A stretch of DNA of 64,000 bases from Adiantum capillus-veneris (Eukaryota > Streptophyta > Polypodiopsida > Polypodiales > Pteridaceae), in assembly GCA_014529385.2 (NCBI GenBank), contig CM043958.1, forward strand, positions 147,900,385 through 147,964,384. Direction: 5' to 3'. The position numbers were made by a program, and so were the translations under genes. Shown here piece by piece: positions 33,528-44,048 of this stretch. Position 1 is the first letter of the stretch, and every line of letters starts with the position of its first letter. The notes beneath the pieces are model-generated. The model ran no database searches. It was not told the origin of the DNA and saw only the letters and a program-made list of their open reading frames with translations.

Positions 33528-33660
33528 CGTTTATCAGACCAGGACATACAGTTCGACCTCTGAATTTCAGAGGAATGATCATCCGTAGCTTGACGTTGTG
33601 TCTAGCCCTGACAAATGCCACATTCAGAATTGTTCGCCTTCCGTTAATGAGGTAGAGCTG
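33528..33660 (-). CDS. ribosomal protein L25-like, penultimate exon
   Basis: A 133-bp minus-strand exon between an acceptor (CAATTTAG) and a donor (AACG|GTACTTTC). It encodes QLYLINGRRTILNVAFVRAR, then LRMIIPLKFRGRTVCPGLIN. The LNVxFVRA and P(L/I)xFRGxxxCPGL segments are characteristic of the L25/CTC beta domain, which sits beside 5S rRNA in the bacterial ribosome. Upstream exons, including the N-terminal 5S-binding domain, were not located with confidence. A solo LTR lies 290 bp further upstream, apparently in the preceding intron or 5' region. I cannot tell whether the gene is still functional. Confidence 0.72.
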
Positions 33661-33948
33661 CTAAATTGTATGCAACAAGACAATCACATAATGAGACCGA
33701 TTATATTACGCAGCATCAAGTAAAGGAAAAGCAAAAGTGAGTAAAGTGAAAGACACAAGCACATCTTCATTCATAAACATGAGACGAAGAAATGAACCTT
33801 CAAGAAACATCTTTCTCTATTGAAAAACTGGACGGCTCAGAAAATTCACATGGAATGATCTACAGAATGCTCTTATACCTCCTAGAGCATAAGATTCATG
33901 CAGGAAGAAGACTGAGGTAGCATGCTTGACTTTCATTAAACACTCCAG

Positions 33949-34702
33949 TGTCACAAACTGCTGACGTGTCAATGCCCTAAAGAATGGAGCCAACTTGCAG
34001 ATCCTGGCCAAGGGGCCTAAACCCTAAGAAGAACAAGAAACAAAAGAAGTCGTCCTACCACCTTATGGGGACCCCGTCCGATGGGGCCCCAAGTGACATA
34101 AAGGAAATATAAATAAAGCGGGACCACACACACACAAGGAAGGAATTGCGTAGCTGGTGATGACGTGGCAACTGTACGAAAAACCCGGAATCCAATGACA
34201 CACACAAGGAAGGAATTGCGTAGCTGGTGATGACGTGGCAACTGTACAAAAAACCCGGATTTTCCGCTGGATTGCTGAAGTGGCAGGCTATGCGGATTTC
34301 CGCGGTTTGCGTTGATTGCTGACGTGGCAGTTGTACGGATTTCTGTGAGTTATGTTGGCAGCTTTTTGGCATTGCTTTTGGACCAGAAGCTTTTGAGTTT
34401 GAAGGCTTTTCACTGTAAATTGCTTTTGGGGCCTAGGGCCTTTAAATGTGAGGCCATGGGCTCATGCTCTGGCATGCTTCCAAGAGAAGGTGCAGAGTCT
34501 AGAGTACCGGCTTGTACTGAGTTGATGCAATATAAAGAAATACCAAAAAGGGCATCAAGGTTTGGGGCCAATACTCTCTGGGGTGGAATTCCGCACTCCG
34601 TGTTGCGTGTCGTCTCTCTTTTTCAGTTCAGTTGTCATTTGAAGTGCTTAAAGTTGTTCAATTTGTTCTTTTCTATTGGAATGTGATGCCCGCCTTGTGA
34701 CA
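33949..34702 (+). repeat. solo Ty3/gypsy LTR
   Basis: 754 bp with perfect 8-bp inverted ends, TGTCACAA...TTGTGACA, flanked by the direct repeat CTCCAG (33,943-33,948 and 34,703-34,708). It is related to the LTRs at 42,553 and 45,809; all share a GAGGGGCCTAAACCCTAA-type segment (here AAGGGGCC), repeated GAYGTGGCA motifs and an AATATAAAGAAATACC stretch. No internal region adjoins it, so the element was lost by LTR-LTR recombination. It holds an internal 70-bp tandem duplication (about 34,127-34,266). Confidence 0.9.
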
Positions 34703-34708
34703 CTCCAG

Positions 34709-35184
34709 TCATTCCAATCAGAAGAGTGACTACTAAGAACTTTAGAGACCTTTGTAAAGAAATGGAAAAGACCAAGAACCTTCACTGCTTGCAATAGAAA
34801 CTGGCCTAGAAACAGCTTTGCGAAGGCCAGGCACTCTAATGACACTCTAGTCGATCGAATCTCTCCTACAAGTTAAGCAAAAAGAGGCTATCAAGATATC
34901 CATCATGCCAATCCAATAGGACCTGGTGCATCTTTCTATATGAAGGCAAGAATTTCACCTTTGAGGCATGTTGGCATGTTGTATGGCTAGTGTATTTAAA
35001 CTACTTTACCCTTGGTTATATTGGTTGCTGAAAATGCACTGGTTTTTTCAAAATCGTGATCCCTCAACAGCCATGGTTTTTCATGGACAGGTTGTTGGGT
35101 TAAAGGCCTAAATAACCCCTTTTTGTACATTTTTATACTTTGTTCAGGTCCATATTGAACCTGGACATATTTTTTAAAGGTCAC
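34709..35184. other. no gene assigned; possible L25-like upstream sequence
   Basis: If the solo LTR is removed, this joins the sequence upstream of the L25-like exons. A minus-strand segment at about 34,735-34,850 reads RVPGLRKAVSRPVS with splice-like borders and could be an N-terminal exon, but the similarity is too weak to call. Confidence 0.3.
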
Positions 35185-35370
35185 TTATAATAAAAGTGGG
35201 AAAACCCAAAACTCACTTATTGAGTTTTCCCAAAAAACGTAAGCCCTCTCTCTCTCCCTCATTGTTCTGATAGTGCTTCCTCTCCTGCTGGCTTTCGCCA
35301 CTCCTCTCTGCACACACATTGCACTTCCTCGCGTGCTCTTTCACTTGCACACACCGCCACGCGCTCAACA
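35185..35370 (+). repeat. copia-4 5' LTR
   Basis: 186 bp, ending GCGCTCAACA. About ten differences from the 3' LTR by eye (for example AGTGGG/AGTCGG and ACGTAAG/ACGTGAG). Confidence 0.9.
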
Positions 35371-35372
35371 AC

Positions 35373-35384
35373 TGGTATCAGAGC
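35373..35384 (+). promoter_or_regulatory. copia-4 primer binding site
   Basis: TGGTATCAGAGC, a perfect initiator-Met-tRNA primer site, 2 bp after the LTR. Confidence 0.95.
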
Positions 35385-35887
35385 CAGATTAGGGTTTCAG
35401 AAGCTTTGCGCAGATGGCTGGACAGCAGGCGAAAGGCTTCTCTCGCGTCAAATTTCCGCTTTCATCGCAAAGCCCCTTGCTTCCGGTGTCACCTAGGGTG
35501 ATTAGGGTTCCCAAAGCAGCTTAAAACAGGCTGAAATTAGGTCAAAACAGGTAAAAACCAGAAAATTACATGTCAAAATAGCAAAACGCAGGTGTTCTAA
35601 ATCGATTCCCGTGAATGCCCCTTGCTTTTCCCACTCAAAACAGGTCCATTTGATGCAAATTGATGCGCCAAAACAGTAAATTTGCAGAAAATTCAGAATT
35701 GGACTGTTTTTATGTACACAAATTGAGGTTTATGTCCGCCTTTTGTGGGTTTATGCAAGTACGCATTGGGGATACTTGTTAATTGCTGAAATTTTCAGCA
35801 CATTGTATGCAACATGCGGTACATTGTGATCACTGAAAATTTTCAGATTTTGTGTAGACACTTTCTGCTGCATTTTTATCTGTGCAA

Positions 35888-38800
35888 ATGGCCTCTACTT
35901 CCTCGTCGTCTGATGCCAAGAGCTTGATGGAAATCAAGCGATTTGACGGTACAGGTTTCGACCTATGGCAGGACAGGATGCAGGGGATTTTGTTCCTCAA
36001 GGATTGTGAGGGCGCCCTTTTGGCTGTAAAGCCTGAGGATATGCCGGATGAGGATTGGGCCAAGCTCAACAAGAGGACAAAGGCCTATATCAAAATGGCT
36101 GTGACCGATGACATAAAGGGCTTGGACAGTGCACATGCAATTTGGCATAAGTTAAAGGCCACTTATGAGAATGTCACCCCTGTGAATCAGGTGCATTTGA
36201 TGCGCAAACTGGTGAACATGATGCTTGACGAAGCCAAGTCGGCTTCTGAGCACTTAAGTGCTTTCACCAGTGTTATGAGTCAGCTACAGGATACTGGGCT
36301 TCAACCTTTTGATGACAAGTTGAAAGCCATATTTTTGTTGATGACTTTGCCAGACTCTTGGGAAACACTTGTGGTTTCTTTGAGTAATAGCCCCAACCTC
36401 ACATATGATGGAGTGCGAGGCTCCATCTTAAATGAGGAAATTAGACGCAAGTCTAGTGGTGGGGAAGGTGGCAATTCTGCTTACAATGCGAGAGGCAGAA
36501 ATCAGAAGCAAAATACAGGTACCAAGACTCAAAACAGGAGCAAAAGCAAGTCTAGGGATAAGGATGTGACTTGTTACCAGTGTGGCAAAAAAGGCCATAA
36601 GAAGCCAAATTGCAGGTATTTCAAGAAAGAGCAGGAAAGAAAGAAGGAATCACAGGAGAAGAAGAAGACAGGATAAGAAAGGGGAAAAATCAACAGGTAC
36701 CTCCTCCAAGGATTCGGAGACTATCAATGTATCCTCTAGTGTGGTTATCACAGAGTTATCTGACAGTGAGGAGATCTTGGTTGCAACTTTATGCCCCTCA
36801 GATTTTGTTGTAGCAAATGCAGAAGACATGCTTATCTCACGTAGAGATGTCATTGATGCATTGCTAAGTGCAAATGATGGCCTTACACAGTCTTGGATAG
36901 TAGACTCGGGTGCCTCATTTCATGTGACTCCATCTGTGGAGTGTTTTGCTTCTTATCATGCAGGCAAGTATGGCAAGGTTTACCTTGGGGATAACCATGC
37001 TTGTGACATTGAAGGAATGGGCACTGTGCGCTTGGCATTAAACAATGGCCAAGAGTTTATGCTTAAAGATGTAAGGTATGTACCAGGCATCAAGAAGAGT
37101 CTATTGTCTGTTGGCCAGATGGATGCACAGGGTTATACAACCATTTTTGCTGGCGGTTCATGGAAGTTTCTTAAGGGATCAATGCTCATTGTCAAGGGAT
37201 GCAAGAGAGGTACATTGTACTATTTACATGGCAAAGCTTTGCCTGGCAAGTTTCTTGCAGTGGCCGAAGTTGCTTTTCATTTGGAGTTGTGGCACAAAAG
37301 ACTTGGCCATATGAGCCAGAAGGAACTTGATGTGCTCTCCTCTTTGAAGAGGGTTGATGTAAAGGGCACCAAGTTAGATTTTTGTAATGACTGTTTGTAT
37401 GGTAAACAAAAGAAGTCTTCTTATTATTCTGGTGTCTCGCGCAAAGCTAATGCTCTTGATTTAATTCACTTCGATGTATGTTCAATGCCTGTTAAGTCTT
37501 TTGGTGGTGCATTATACTTTGTTACATTCATTGATGATTGCACTAGGAAAGGTTGGGTATATTTGTTAAAGAATAAGAGTGAGACATTTAATGCATTTAA
37601 GAGGTTTCATGCTTTTGTGACCACGCAAAAGGGTAGTAAGCTTAAATGTTTGAGATCTGACAATGGGGGAGAGTACACGTCTGCTGAATTTCAACGTTAT
37701 TGCGAAGAATATGGGATTAAAAGGGAGTTGACAGCCCCTTATAATCCATCTTCTAATGGTGTGGCTGAGAGGTATAACCGTACTTTATGTGAGAGAGTGC
37801 GTTGCATGTTGTCCACGGCTAATCTCCCTCATGGGTTTTGGGAAGAGGCTTTGAAAACTGTAGTTCATGTATGCAATCGCTCTCCTAACAGTACGCTTAA
37901 AAATGACATTCTAGAGGAGATTTGGTCTGGCAAACCTACCTCTTATGATCATTTGAGAGTGTTTGGCTGCGAGGCTTTTGTCCATGTTCGTAATGACTTG
38001 AGGACAAAGCTAGATGCCAAGTCCATCTAAGGAAGGTGAAATGGGCTACAGGATATGGTTGCCTCAGTTTAAGAGGGTTGTATGCAGCCGAGATGTAGTG
38101 TTCAATGAGACTAAATTGATGAAAAATGCTACATCTTATGAAATTGACAAGAAATCGGTCAAATTTCAGCCTCTCTTGCCACCTATTGATGTTCAAAAAG
38201 AGCCTCAGGATGCATTACCGCAAGCTGAAATTGATAATCAGCCGGTTAACCTTGAGCCAGAAGAGGTAGGACATGATTTAGATGCTCCAAATGAGGATGG
38301 ACAGCCACCTGTCATGACTGAAAATGATTTTCAGCAGCATGAGCATGCTGAAAATGAGTTGCCTCTTGATGTAGAACTTGTGCCTGAGAATGTAGACCAT
38401 TGGGTACGCAGGTCTACTCGTGTCAGAGGGTTGATACAGAACTTTGACCCCTCTTTGCATCATGTTATGTTGACAGATGAGGGAGAGCCTCTTACATATA
38501 AAGAGGTAAAATCATGTGAGTTAAGCAGTAAGTGGGAGCTTGTGATGCAAGAGGAAATCAAATCTTTGCATGCAAACAATACTTGGGATCTTGTGCCATT
38601 GCCTAAAGGAAGAAAGGCTCTTCCTAACAAATGGGTTTACAAGGTTAAATGTGTTGATGGAAAGCCCAAGTATAAAGCAAGGTTAGTTGCTTTATACTTG
38701 GGCAAGGTTAGTTGCCAAAGGGTATACCCTTTGGCAAGGTTAGTTGCCAAAGGGTATGCACAGAAAGAGGGGATTGACTTTCAAGAGATCTTTTCTCCTG

Positions 38801-40082
38801 TTGTAAAGCTTACGACATTGCGTGTCCTTTTTGCTCTCGCTGCAATGCTTGACTTAGAATTGAATCAAATGGATATAAAAACAGCTTTTCTTCATGGTGA
38901 CATTGATGAAGATATCTACATGAAGCAACCTGAGGGTTTTGTAGTTCCTGATAGAAAGGAACTTGTATGCAAACTAAAAAGGGCACTGTATGGTTTGAGG
39001 CAGTCATCACGTCAGTGGTACAAAAAGTTTGATACTTTTATGCTGTCTCAAAGCTTTAAACGCAGCCATTCAGACCATTGTTTGTATACAAAGAAGGATA
39101 ATGATGGAAGTCCTATAATCCTTGTGCTATATGTAGATGATATGTTGATTGCTCGGAAGCATAAGTCTACCATTGATGCTCTTAAACGTCAGCTGAATTC
39201 AGCTTTTGCAATAAAGGATTTAGGTGATGCTGAGCACATCTTGGGCATGAGAATCAAGAGAGATAGAAAGCTGAAATTGCTCTTCTTATCTCAAGAAAAG
39301 TACGTTGCTAAAGTACTTGACAGGTTTAACATGGTTGAAGCTAAGTCACTTGGAGTACCTTTACCTCCACACACAAAACTTAGCAAAGCAGATTGCCCAA
39401 AGGATGACGTGGCAGTAAATGCTATGAAGGGAATCCCTTATGCATCAGCTTGTGGTTCTCTTATGTATGCTATAGTTGCCACTCGTCCTGACATTGCCCA
39501 TGCGGTGGGAGTTGTTAGTAGATACATGTCCAATCCCGGCAAAGCACATTGTGAAATGCATTCTAAGATACTTGTCAGGTACACAATCTAGGTGTATATG
39601 CTATGGCAAAAGTGACCTGAAGTTGCAGGGCTATTGTGATGCAGATATGGGAGGTGACTTGGATACCAGGAAGTCCACTAGTGGCTATGTGTTTGCTATT
39701 GCTGGTGGGTGTTGTCTCTTGATATTCACGACTGCAGAAAATTGTGGCATTGAGTACTATTGAGGCTGAATATATTTCAGCCACTGAGGCTTCGAAAGAG
39801 GCCATATGGTTGGGCAGACTTGTCAAAGAGCTTGGTATGCCTGCTAGTACTCCTGTCTTGGGATGTGATAGCCAAAGTGCTGTCTATTTGGCCAAGAATG
39901 CCATGTTTCATGCACAGACAAAGCACATTGATGTGCGATACCACTTCATATGACAGGTATTGGAGGATGGTCTAGTCACCTTGACTAAGATTCACACACA
40001 GGATAACCCTGCAGATGTTCTCACCAAGAGTCTTGCTAAGGCTCAACATGAGCATTGCATACAGCTGGTGGGAGTTGGTTAA
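35888..40082 (+). pseudogene. copia-4 gag-pol polyprotein, frameshifted
   Basis: Start ATG at 35,888 (MASTSSSSDAKSLMEIKRFDG). Gag with zinc knuckle CYQCGKKGHKKPNC (about 36,570-36,612), then a frameshift near 36,670. The second open part (to 38,030) has protease WIVDSGASFH and integrase with CNDCLYGKQ, HFDVCSMP, LRSDNGGEY and GVAERYNRT. A small deletion after KLDAKS removes the usual CIFLGY segment and shifts frame near 38,025. RT at 38,014-39,591 has LVLYVDDMLIA and an in-frame 19-residue insertion at about 38,690-38,746 between KARLVA and KGYAQ. A frameshift near 39,560, another break near 39,715 and a TGA at about 39,951 interrupt RNase H, which has ALSTIEAEYISA, CDSQSAVYLAKN and KHIDVRYHFI. 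Not autonomous now. Confidence 0.93.
38664..38747. repeat. template-switch scar: nested inverted and direct repeats
   Basis: Inside the copia-4 RT. A 14-bp perfect inverted repeat (38,664-38,677 and 38,690-38,703) and a 22-bp perfect palindrome (38,714-38,735) are interleaved with three direct copies of GCAAGGTTAGTTGC (starting 38,677, 38,702 and 38,734). The net effect is 57 extra bases, in frame. Confidence 0.95.
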
Positions 40083-40104
40083 CTTAAAGGCGTCATTTAT
40101 GCCT

Positions 40105-40116
40105 TTAAGTGGGAGG
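40105..40116 (+). promoter_or_regulatory. copia-4 polypurine tract
   Basis: TTTAAGTGGGAGG directly before the 3' LTR. Confidence 0.85.
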
Positions 40117-40302
40117 TTATAATAAAAGTCGGAAAACCCAAAACTCACTTATTGAGTTTTCCCCAAAAACGTGAGCCCTCTCTCTCTCCCTCATCGTTCT
40201 GCTAGCGCTTCCTCTCCTGCTGGCTTTCGCCACCCCTCTCTGCACACACGCTGCACTTCCTCGCGTGCTCTTTCACTTGCACACACCGCCGCGCGCTCAA
40301 CA
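40117..40302 (+). repeat. copia-4 3' LTR
   Basis: 186 bp, matching the 5' LTR end to end. Confidence 0.92.
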
Positions 40303-40576
40303 CAAGTCGTGTGTTACAACACCATCTTGTTGCCACACCTTACCAATGCTCATTGTTTATTGCTACCGAGGACACCTACGGAAGGTAATTGTTGCGGTCA
40401 TCTTTGATTGTAGCAGCATATCAAAGGATCTTTGTTTTGTGAAGGCTTTTCTAGAGAAAGGAAACTGTTTTAGAAAGACAAAAGAGTAGAATTGACGTTT
40501 GGAGCGAGAAAATCAGCATTCTCAACAGAAAGAAAATGAGCGCGCGGCTAGTAAGGTTCTTGCTAGATTAGGCAGG

Positions 40577-40580
<4 letters not shown>
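40303..40580. other. no gene seen
   Basis: Flank of copia-4. No feature was recognised. Confidence 0.4.

Positions 40581-40638
<58 letters not shown>
40581..40638. repeat. (GA)n microsatellite
   Basis: GA dinucleotide tract of about 58 bp. Confidence 0.97.
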
Positions 40639-40641
<3 letters not shown>

Positions 40642-40860
40642 ATGTTATATTAATGTCTTCAAAAGGCCAAAATGATCGATGAGACCAAAAGGTTAAATCC
40701 ATGTGTGTTTCTAGTACAATGTCAAGGGAACATATAAATGAGGGTACCTAGAGTGGGTAGGCATCAACATCCTCATCACATAATGCATCAGCTCAAAACA
40801 TATGGGGAGGGGTACAATCACATGAGGCTACTGAGGTGCATAGTGGGGAAAGTGGACAAT

Positions 40861-41155
40861 GGTGATCATCCCATGAGAGCTCTCATGGGTCTCTGCAGTG
40901 TGGCCTCAATGTCCTCCATTGTCAGCTCTCGAGGGGAGGGGGGGGGTTCTCGATGTTACTCAATGATGCTCTGTAGCCTCTGATGTAGACCTCGTCTATG
41001 TGTGAAAGGTGATCATCCCATGAGAGCTCTCATGGGTCTCTGCAGTGTGGCCTCAATGTCCTCCATTGTCAGCTCTGGGGGGGGGGGGGGGGGTGTCCTT
41101 AATGTCGCTCAATGATGCTCTGTAGCCTTCGATGTAGACCTCGTCTATGATGTGA
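40861..41155. repeat. 147-bp tandem duplication with poly-G
   Basis: Copies 40,861-41,007 and 41,008-41,155 share long identical stretches (beginning GGTGATCATCCCATGAGAGC). They differ at the G-run (a short mixed run in copy 1, 17 consecutive G at 41,077-41,093 in copy 2) and a few substitutions. The duplication lies inside the decayed LINE tail. Confidence 0.92.
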
Positions 41156-42545
41156 AGACCCTCGCATCCTCGGGTGTCGTGAGCGGCCAAGTTGGATGGC
41201 TCAATCAAGAAGAATGCCCCAATGAGGGTGAGACTAGGTAACCTCTGGTGGGCCATCCCCAATAGTTCCTCTGTAAAAAGTAGTGATCTGGCTCTGTATG
41301 GATCCTCTAGCTCGTAAGGGTAGTCTCTACTCTACGGATCTCCAGCAAAAAGAGACATAGGCCCCTCTAATCATAGTAATCTATGATGCGGGATAAGGAT
41401 CCAAAGCCCTCTTTGAATAAGCAATGAAAACTCCCGCGGATCTCATAGTATGTTGTGCATTGGCAGATATAGTGTTCCTTTATCTCTGGCTCTCTCTGGC
41501 AAACCTGGCATAATCTCTCCTTCGGGGTATACCTTTGTATCGGTCAGTCTCTTATCTCCAATTGGCGAGATGAGGTGTGTAGCTGACCAATAACACATCT
41601 AATGCCATGAGATAGGTGGGTGTCCATATACTTGGGGCGTTTGGGGCGTGATATAAACCCATCATCTGTATCCAGATGAATGAGATCATGTCTGATAATG
41701 CTGCTAATCTATGAATGTGTGAGGATGAGGGATGGTGCATCCAAGGAATACTAAAAAAGGGGCAGCCTGTCCATACTAAATCCATATAGCTCAAACCAAG
41801 ATGATATCTGTGCAAACCAACATGAAGTATGGCGAGTTGTCGCGATGACTCAAGCGCTAGTCGTGCATATCTGTTGTGTGGTAGCTCTTATGTGCTATGA
41901 ATGACAAACACTGATCTAGCAAGAGCCTCCACTACAATTGGTGGTGCATTCACGTCAGCTTTGATAATCGTGTGGCACTAAGGCTTTCACCTGGATCAAC
42001 CTAGAGATCATGGATACAAGTGGTCTCTCCATGGATCTCCATCCATCATATGTGCACCCTGATCTACTATGATGATCTAGGCTAGGCCCCCATATCCACA
42101 CTCCATAAAGCACGGTGGAAGTGACCAATGTGTCAAATAGCCACGGCTTAGTGTGTGGCTCCTAAAACTGCACATATTCTCTCTAGTCTCCTAATGCTGC
42201 ATATCCCCTCATTTAGTGTGTGGCTCCTAAAACTGCACCTGTGAACAACCTCTAGTCCTCCTAATGTTGCATATCCCCTCATCAATCTCGCCTCTGCAAC
42301 ACCTCTCATAAAGAAAGATGGTGCACTAAATACAACACCAAGATATACCTCTCATAGAGAAAGATGGCCGACTAAATACAGCACCAAGATATGTATAAGA
42401 GATTACATACTCTACTATCTCTTGTCCATATGTAAAAATAGGTGTTGATCTCCTGACCCACTACATTGTAGTATTGAATACCATCACCTTGGTTTTGCCA
42501 AGGTTGATGGAGAGCCCATTGTCATGTGCAATAAGCATTTAACGC
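41156..42545 (-). pseudogene. decayed LINE ORF2, reverse transcriptase C-terminal part
   Basis: On the minus strand the following can be read with many stops and shifts: DNGLSINLGKTKVMVFNT (about 42,480-42,530), VEYVISYTYLGAVFS (about 42,370-42,415), LFDTLVTSTVLYGVWIWGPS (about 42,080-42,140), MERPLVSMISRLI (about 42,000-42,040), then a Cys-containing tail with KERLCQVCQREPEIKEHYIC (about 41,470-41,530). The KTK-VMVF, YTYLG and LYG-W-WG series is the standard thumb and C-terminal region of non-LTR retrotransposon RTs. The upstream part is cut off at 42,552 by a gypsy LTR. Confidence 0.8.
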
Positions 42546-42552
42546 ATCTAGA

Positions 42553-43738
42553 TGTCACAAACTACTGACGTGTCAAGCCACTAAGGACCTCAGTTGACTT
42601 GCAGATCCCAGCCGAGGGGCCTAAACCCTAAGAGAAGAAGAAGTCTTACCAACTTACAGATCCTCAACAAGTGGGGTAATTTTTAAAAGAAGTCCCTAAC
42701 CAACTTATGAGGTTCCCGTCCAATGGGGCCCATAATAAAATAAAGGAAAAATTACCAAAATACCCCTCTAATTTGTGGAAATTCCCAAAATACCCCTCAA
42801 ATTTCAAAAATTCCCAAAGTACCCTTATCATTTGTCATAAATTCCCAAAATGCCCTTCAAAATTTTCCAAAATTCCCAAAATACCCCTGGTTGTGAGAGT
42901 AAATTTCTCCAAAAACAAAAAAAAATTAGTAGCTTTTCATAAGAAGAGTGATTGTCTACCATACAGGATGCTAAAACTGAAATTTAAGTTGGTTATGTAG
43001 GCTTTGGAGATGAATTCCTTCATCATTGTTAGACATAATTGCCTTTTTTTGTGAGTAATTTGCAAAAAATTACATGCTAAGCACTCAAAAACCGATCTCA
43101 ATTGACAAACAAGAATAAAGATTAGAAAATCTTGAAGATTCAACGAAAATAGATACAAGGGTATTTTAGGAATTTTTGAAATTTGAGGGGTATATTGGGA
43201 ATTTCCACAAATTAGAGGGGTATTTTGGTAATTTTCCCTAAAATAAAGCAAGACCCACTCTCTCACACACACACACAGAACAAGATGCGTAAAAACCTCA
43301 TGCGTGGCAGCTCTACGGACGCCTGAAATTCACGCTGACAGTGCCACGTGGCAACCTGTACGAACTTCCATGAATGTGTTCCAGCATGCTGACGTGGCAA
43401 GTGTCTAGATTTCCGTGATTAGTGCTAGCAGATTTTCAACACCAGTTTTTGGACCAAATGCTTTTAGAGTTGAAAATTTTTCATGTACTGTTTTTTGATG
43501 GCCTGAGGGCCATTAAATATGTGTAGAGGGCTCATAATCTGGCACGTTTCTGTGTGGAAGTGCAGTGCAGGATTACCAGCATGGTATTGTGTTCCCGCAA
43601 TATAGGGGCACAAGGGTTTAGGGCCAATGCTCTCTTGGGGTGGAACTCTGCCACTCCCCATCTCATATGTCGTGCACTCTCTCAGTTCAGATGTTTTGGA
43701 GTGTTTAAAGTTGTCTCGTCTGTTCTTTCCCGTTAGAC
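42553..43738 (+). repeat. 5' LTR of the gag-only gypsy element
   Basis: Starts TGTCACAAACTACTGACG like the solo LTR at 33,949. It is about 1,186 bp because of an inserted inverted-repeat element (42,745-43,238); without that it is about 690 bp, close to its partner. Confidence 0.85.
42745..43238. mobile_element. MITE-like inverted-repeat element inside the LTR
   Basis: The outer ends are imperfect inverted repeats of roughly 80 bp: ATTACCAAAATACCCCTCTA at about 42,751 appears reversed as TAGAGGGGTATTTTGGTAAT at about 43,213-43,232. The similarity continues inward through further AAATTCCCAAAATACCCC-like units. Length is about 494 bp and no protein is encoded. The related LTRs lack this segment, which shows it is an insertion. 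The exact ends and target duplication are unclear because the flanks are A-rich. Confidence 0.82.
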
Positions 43739-43750
43739 TGGTATTAGAGC
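43739..43750 (+). promoter_or_regulatory. primer binding site of the gag-only gypsy element
   Basis: TGGTATTAGAGC, one mismatch from the initiator-Met-tRNA primer site, immediately after the LTR. Confidence 0.85.
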
Positions 43751-44048
43751 TCCAGTCGTGTGCTTTTCTCAAAGCATACTGGTCCTACCAAGAACAAACT
43801 AAGCATCATGGCGTTTATGAATTTGGTAGAGTACCTGCAGTTTCTTCTCGACGAGCTTCACAACATACTCTCACGGCATCCGCAACAAAATTTTCCGATG
43901 TTGTAGGGTTTCCAACAGTTTCTAAATTACACGTTACCCCCTCTGATGCCCTAGGTGCTACCTCCTCCTACGGCACCAGAAAAGTAAGAGAGCTTCCAAC
44001 CGGCAACCTTCCCAGCCGTTAGTTCCGATTGGGGGAGTCTTCAAGAAT

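Larger units (their letters stand above)
35185..40302 (+). mobile_element. copia-4: complete-length Ty1/copia element
   Basis: Two 186-bp LTRs (35,185-35,370 and 40,117-40,302), a perfect primer site, a polypurine tract and full gag-pol content on the plus strand. No matching target-site duplication was found (left flank GTCAC, right flank CAAGT), and the LTR start is TTATAATA rather than TG, so the outer ends may be altered. Confidence 0.93.
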
